64,000 bases of DNA, taken from NCBI GenBank assembly GCA_905221605.1, contig CAJNDS010002634.1, forward strand, positions 1,697,077-1,761,076, in the 5' to 3' direction. Below the pieces are notes generated by a model. That model was not told the origin of the DNA. It worked only from the letters and a program-made list of their open reading frames with translations, and did no database searches. The number at the start of each line of letters is the position of its first letter. Position 1 is the stretch's first letter. The position numbers and the translations under genes were made by a program. Below, one piece after another: positions 41,922-64,000 of this stretch. Source of the stretch: Symbiodinium natans (lineage: Eukaryota > Sar > Dinophyceae > Suessiales > Symbiodiniaceae).

Positions 41922-42438
41922 AGGGTCGCATTCGACTCTATGGGGTTCACCTTTCTCAGATCTCATGCTAAAGGCTGAAGGCATCCTGCTATCGGCGTGG
42001 GGGTCTCCGCCCCCATCCCCTACGCCGGAATAGGACGATATCTTCAGGTCGTATTGGGGCCATACAGGGTTTTCTCTCTCTCAGTTCATGAGTATCTGTG
42101 GGCTTCTTCCAGTCGGCTCGCCGAGTATCACTTAGAGGGTTTAGAGTTTAGGTTTCGGGCTATAGGGTTTAGGATTTTGGGCATAGGGGGGTGCTGAAGG
42201 TTCTCTGGTTTGGACGTCGAACAGTGCCCAGGCAACCTCAAGCGTGCTTCCACACTGCAAGCACAGAGCCGTTGAAATGCCAACCCAGCAGCCCATACTG
42301 CCCAAAGGTCTAAGGCCCAGAAAGAAGGGTTTAGGGTTTAGGGTTTAGGGTTTAGGGTTTAGGGTTTAGGGTTTAGGGTTTAGGGTTTAGGGTTTAGGGT
42401 TTAGGGTTTAGGGTTTAGGGTTCCCTGCCATCCCGCAG

Positions 42439-42545
42439 GGGAGCACCAGTGGCGGGAGTTGGGGAAGACAGAAGTCAATCAGCTGGACACCGCGTGCGGC
42501 GCCCAGGAAGCCGACGCGGGCTTTGCAAACTTTGAGGGCTTGCAT
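42439..42545 (+). CDS. Unassigned exon candidate
   Basis: After CCCGCAG the frame reads EHQWRELGKTEVNQLDTACG, then AQEADAGFANFEGL, between two long TTTAGGG arrays. No family recognised. Confidence 0.4.
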
Positions 42546-43140
42546 GGGTTGGGTTTAGGGTTTAGGGTTTAGGGTTTCGGGTTTCGGGTTTAGGGTTTAG
42601 GGTTTAGGGTTTAGGGTTTAAAGTGTAGAGTTTAGGGCCCTACAGGGCTTTGAGGACCCAGGAATATGTCCACAAGGCTCCGAACCTTGGCAAGCCTTCC
42701 CAAACAAGCAACTGCATTCCGAAGCCGTCCACCCCAAGCAACTCTCCGCCCTGAACCCCCCACTGCCCCACCTAGGCCCCAACAGCCCCAGGACGGTGCC
42801 ATCATTCTACACGCTATACCCAAAAACCCTAAACCCTAAACCTTAAACCCTAAACCCTAAACCCTAAACCCTAAACCCGAGTGCCTGGCCTGTCCGAGCG
42901 TGAGCGATTTAACCCTAAGGCCATCATTCTCCCTTTAACTGGCCTTACAAACCCGACTCTGGGACACCTGGCGCTGGAATCTACGATATAGGAGTGCAAC
43001 GCTCTGCGGGAAGTGTTTAGTGTTTAGGGTTTAGGGTTAGGGTTTAGGGTTTAGGGTGTAGGGTTTGGGGTTCAGGGTTTAGGGTTTAGGGTGTAGGGTT
43101 TGGGGTTCAGGGTTCAGGGTTTAGGGTTTAGGGTTTACCA

Positions 43141-43230
43141 CGCGGCCCCTTCATGAGCGCGAGGTGGCCAGTTTGGGGCACCGTCATGGAGATCGAGTTC
43201 CGGGTGCCCTTGTCTGGATTTGCTGCGCAG
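43141..43230 (+). CDS. Unassigned exon candidate
   Basis: Thirty codons, RGPFMSARWPVWGTVMEIEF then RVPLSGFAAQ, ending CAG|GC, the local GC-donor pattern. No family recognised. Confidence 0.4.
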
Positions 43231-43906
43231 GCTTTACATTTTAGGGTCTATTTACGGTTTAGGGTTTAGGGTTTAGTGCTTTGCGTTTGCAAGGGTTTTG
43301 GGTTTAGGGCTTATGAGGGGTTCCGGGTTCAAGTCGTGCTTTTTATAGGATGTATAAGGGTTTTTGGGCAAGGAGCTTATGGAATTCCGGGAGCCCAAGC
43401 CTGACAGTTCTTGTTTTGAGGCTCTCGTGGGAGGCCTTGCGGGTTTAGGGTTTAGGGTTTAGGGTTTAGGGTTTAGGGTTTAGGGTTTAGGGTTTAGGGT
43501 TTAGGGTTTAGGGTTTAGTTGGCTTTGTAGGGAGGTTGGGGAATCTGGGGCACTTAGCTCCACTTCGAACTTCAAAGGGTTCGCTTTCTGGGCCCAAAGT
43601 GCCCCAACGAGTCGAAACTCTTCTTTTTTTGGCAGGGTAGTAGGCCATTGTTCGGGCACTCTGGGGTTTTGAACGCCTGGTTGGGCTTCGCAAGGCTCGA
43701 AGCTTCAAGACTTAGTGGGCTTAGGATTGCGGGTCGCAAGGGTTGCGGTCAGAGTGTAGTCGTGGCCGGCGGCTTGCATTCTACCCTTCTGATTCCAAGG
43801 ATTTCAAGCCCCCTGAATCATCCTGGGGTTAGGGCCAAGTTTAGGGTTTAGGGTTTAGGGTTGGCTATGGAGCTGGCTTCGAAAAAGGGTTTGCTACGGA
43901 GCCGAG

Positions 43907-43996
43907 ATGGTGCCAAGATCAAAGCCCAGCCACGAGCCCCCGATATTCACGCTCCAAAGCATGAAGGCCAAGTTCCTGTGCTCCGATGAAGGCTGA
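43907..43996 (+). CDS. Unassigned C-terminal exon candidate
   Basis: Frame MVPRSKPSHEPPIFTLQSMK, then AKFLCSDEG and TGA (43994-43996). It may continue upstream of the ATG. No family recognised. Confidence 0.35.
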   Translation: MVPRSKPSHEPPIFTLQSMKAKFLCSDEG

Positions 43997-44118
43997 GCCC
44001 TGTAAGCCCTGTAAGAAAGGGGTGTAGGGCTTAGAGGGGTTTCTTGGCTAGTTAGAACATGTGGCCTCTGGTGCTTAAAGACCCCTTATAAAAGCCTCCC
44101 CCTCTCACCCTTTCCAAG

Positions 44119-44169
44119 GTGGAAATCTTAAGGCAGATGCGCTGCGAGGTGTTCAAGGCGCCATATAGG
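44119..44169 (+). CDS. Unassigned exon before a family A element
   Basis: After TTCCAAG the frame reads VEILRQMRCEVFKAPYR. A family A element follows at about 44190-44306. No family recognised. Confidence 0.4.
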
Positions 44170-44189
44170 GCAGGTCGAGGACCAGGTAC

Positions 44190-44306
44190 CTTGGGACCTC
44201 ATGAACACTAAGAAGGGTTTATGGTTCATATTTAGCCGAACAGGAATTCCAGGAGCACAGGGGGTTCATGATCCCATATTGAGGGTTCATTTTGTGGTCC
44301 TCAAGG
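44190..44306. mobile_element. Family A element (diverged copy)
   Basis: Left CCTTGGGACCTCATGAACAC, right GGGTTCATTTTGTGGTCCTC; interior ggtttatggttcatattta resembles the reverse-oriented copies at 51257 and 57917. Confidence 0.7.
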
Positions 44307-44734
44307 CAGTTTTGTTGTCTCGTGAAGTTGGCTTCTCACCGAGGGTTCGGAGGAGGGTTGAAGGTCTAGAGCTGAGCCTAAGCCATCCTTGTGCCTCGCA
44401 CGCTGCTTCAACCCACAGGTCCCCTATGGTTACCATAGTACTACCATTCAAGAAGCGAGGGTGTGCAAAGACTAGCGTCCTGCCCGCATTTCTGGCGTGC
44501 AGGGAATGAGTAGGAAGGCCAGGAAGTATTCCTCCGAGTTCTGCAAATGTGCACAGGCACTTCCAACTCTTCCTGTTGTTCTCCTGCGCGCAGTGATGCT
44601 GTCTAATCCTTTTGCTCCACCTGCACTGGAGAATCATGACCATTGCCAGAAACGCATGACTCAGAAGCCCCGGTTGAACCTTCCCTTCCCAACAGAGAAC
44701 TTCAAGGCGGCAATTGGCCTCAGGGGTGATGTCT

Positions 44735-44952
44735 CCCCTAAACCCCTAAACCCTTAAGCACCTAAACCCCTAAACCCCTAAACCCCTAAACCCCTAAACA
44801 CCTAAACACCTAAACCCCTAAACCCCAAAACCCCCAAACCCCTAAACCCCTAAACCCCTAAACCCCCTAAACCCCTAAACCCCTAAACCCCTGAACCCCT
44901 AAACCCCAAACCCCTCAACCCCTAAACCCCTAAACCCCTGAACCCCTGAACC
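44735..44952. repeat. 8-bp variant telomere-like array (CCCCTAAA)
   Basis: More than twenty units of CCCCTAAA rather than CCCTAAA, with a few CCCCAAA and CACCTAAA variants. The variant is homogeneous over 200 bp, so it spread locally from one altered unit. Confidence 0.9.
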
Positions 44953-44985
44953 CAACTCCGAGCCACGCCGCAAACCGCTTTGCAG

Positions 44986-45048
44986 ATGAAGCGGCAAGAA
45001 GCTACCGACAACATCCGCGCTCACAAGTGTGCGGCTCAGGAAGATGGA
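44986..45048 (+). CDS. Unassigned exon candidate
   Basis: After TTTGCAG the frame reads MKRQEATDNIRAHKCAAQED. No family recognised. Confidence 0.35.
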
Positions 45049-46600
45049 CCCTAAGCCCTACACCCTAAAGCCTAAAGCCTAAACCCTAAACCCTAAACCC
45101 TAAACCCTAAACCCTAAACCCTAAACCCTAAACCCTAAACCCCAAACAAATGTGCTTCGAGCTTCGCTTTCACCCTCGACCTGCTACTCGTTGCCTCGCC
45201 CGCGCATGCCAGCGTGAGAGTCGAAACCCTAAACAGAATGTAGTGTTCAGGGCTTGGGGGCATTCTGACCGCGCGTGTTGAGTATGGCGGCAGGTTCGTC
45301 AGCCCATTGGGCTTCAACAGCACACTTCTCACTACAATTAGGACACTGTGGAGGAGATTCGTCTGTTGGTCGTGATCTCTGTGCTCAGGACTCAGTACAA
45401 ACAAACTAAATTTTAAATGCCTAAACACTACAGTATTGGCTCGACCTCTTCTCATCGCCTCCCCGCCCCACCTTCCCACCCTTTCATGCTATGAGATTAT
45501 GGTGCTTGGACCCCAAAACCTATATTATCGGAGGAAATCTCGACTTAAGCCAGCGTGAAGAGAACACAGCCCCATGGACTCCCACGGAATCTTCCTTAAA
45601 CCAGCCCTGCAAGGAACTCTACTAGGGTTTAGGGTTTAGGGTTTAGGGTTTAGGGTTGTGCTTTCGAGAAATCTTCCTGTAATGAGGGTTCTTGGAGCCT
45701 CTGGGTTGAAGACATCCCCCTGCACCAGCTGCCAAGTCCGGCTTTCCCGAGGTTCATCGGGGGTGTTGAGTTCATGCTCACAGCAGGGGGCCCAAGCAGT
45801 TCCGGTGTAGGGTTTTGGGGTTTTGGGGGTTTTGGGGGTTTTGGGGGGTTTTGGGGGTTTTGGGGGTTTTTGGGGGGTTTTGGGGGGTTTTGGGGGTTTT
45901 GGGTTTGGGGGTTTGGGGGTTTGGGGGTTTGGGCTTCAGTGTCCTGGTTGACTCCAAACCTCACAAACACAAACACCACCTGACCCCCAGAGCCTTTTTT
46001 GGGATTGTCCAGAAGCTCTTTGCGTCGGGCCTTGGGGGTCGGTTTGAGGGACCGTACCACAACAAGCCCTAAACCCTAAACCCTAAAGCCTAAACCCTGT
46101 TCTTTGTGGTAAAGACAATTTAGGTCTCCGGCCCCGGGTTGCGGGGAGCAGGGCCTGGAACACCTGTCATGCGGTCGCTTCCTGGGCTTCTGCTAAGTAG
46201 AGGCCCCCTGGGATTGCTTTGTGCAAAAGAGTTCTTTTGCAAAAATAAGGTTTAGGGTTTAGGGTTTAGGGTTTAAGGTTTAGGGTTTAGGGTTAACCCT
46301 AAACCCTAAACCCTAAACCGTGAATCCTCCCCGCCCCCCACCCCAATTGCAAGAAGGGCGCCCCTATAAGTGTAAGACAGCGTTGCAAGCACCCCAAACC
46401 CATTGGAGCCACAAGCCTTGCACCACTGGCCCACGGAAGCCGTCGAGTTGAAGATCCCATGAGGCCTTGAAAACCCTTGGGTTTAGGGTTTAGGGTTTAG
46501 GGTTTAGGGTTTAGGGTTTAGGGTTTAGGGTTTAGGGTTTAGGGCTTAGGGTTTAGGGTTTAGGGTTTAGCCCAAAATAGCTTTGAATGAGCCTTCGCAG
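45049..46600. other. Intronic or intergenic stretch with G-rich minisatellite
   Basis: A CCCTAAA array (45075-45142), a stretch with no gene (45150-45630), TTTAGGG runs (45625-45657), a GGGGGTTTT minisatellite (45809-45930), a possible small exon (IVQKLFASGLGGRFEGPYH, about 46003-46065) and further arrays at 46240-46315 and 46480-46570. Confidence 0.5.
45809..45930 (+). repeat. GGGGGTTTT minisatellite
   Basis: About twelve units of four to six G alternating with TTT to TTTTT, grading into GGGGGTTT. It can form G-quadruplexes on the + strand. The unit resembles the hypotrich ciliate telomere repeat, but its neighbours suggest it derives from TTTAGGG-type sequence. Confidence 0.9.
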
Positions 46601-63620
<17,020 letters not shown>

Positions 63621-64000
63621 CCAGCCTGCAACTGTGGGGTTAGGGTTTAGGGTTTAGGGTTTAGGGTTTAGGGTTTAGGGTTTCCAGCCCGCAACCAGCT
63701 TGGGTTGTAGACGGCTTTTCGGGCTTTTAGTTTTCGGGTTTAGGGCGTTAGGGTTTAGGGTTCAGGGTTTAGGGTTTTTAGGGTTTAGGGCTTTGAGGGC
63801 TTTTAGGGCTTGGGGCTCTTGGGCGGCGTTTGAAAGCTGGGCCGTGGCCACCTCCCCGATCAACCCTCCAGCCTTCCTGCACTCTCAGCCCTGGAACTGG
63901 GTTTAGGGTTTAGGGTTTGGGGTTTGGGGTTTAGGGTTTAGGGTTTAGGGTTCAGGGAACTGGAAAGTCACAGCAGGATCGCCTCAACTTAGGGCACTCG

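Overview
The window looks like nuclear DNA of a dinoflagellate, most likely a core lineage related to Symbiodiniaceae; the exact taxon cannot be read from the sequence. Support: every gene I recognise is on the + strand; genes are split into 33-300 bp exons whose introns use GA, GC and only rarely GT donors with AG|G acceptors; a local tandem gene array is present; there is a Ty1/copia-type polyprotein with HVDD and VYGTTDAGRN motifs; and plant/alga-type telomere repeats (TTTAGGG) fill nearly every intron. The window is interstitial rather than a chromosome end, because the arrays switch orientation throughout.

Layout. (1) 174-6573: a gene whose spliced exons encode the C-terminal half of a major-facilitator transporter that appears to run in frame into a methionyl-tRNA-formyltransferase-type enzyme; its 5' end lies left of the window. 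(2) 6790-8061: candidate end exons of unclear ownership, then a mostly empty spacer. (3) 9699-10418: an intronless glutathione S-transferase (GST), followed at 11010-15103 by a second GST cut by at least six introns. (4) 15260-25800: many short exon islands, including a possible new start at 16426 (MGCG) and a cytochrome-b5-like exon at 17847; most are unassigned. (5) 26033-36839: a complete, apparently very young LTR retrotransposon (identical 213-bp LTRs, AGGGT target duplication inside a telomere-like array) with one 3389-codon ORF carrying unusual extra domains. (6) 36845-45050: more unassigned exon islands. (7) 46601 to beyond 64000: a mitochondrial tricarboxylate (citrate) carrier of the SLC25 family in at least 12 recognisable exons; one 5.2-kb intron contains three tandem copies of an unknown two-exon gene (242 aa).

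Main biological signal. The introns look like inserted mobile elements. In 29 of 30 introns whose splice sites I could fix by reading frame and family alignment, the first intron bases repeat the first exon bases after the acceptor, often over 4-8 bp, as a target-site duplication would. Several introns begin and end exactly in the terminal inverted repeats of one short element (CTTGGGGACGAAATGAAC... and its complement). That repeat itself contains GAACCCTAAA, so the telomere-like arrays may have grown from it. At least nine further short inverted-repeat families sit in introns or spacers, some with telomere-like arrays inside them.

Limits: all splice sites are inferred by eye, exon lists are incomplete, and no database search was run.
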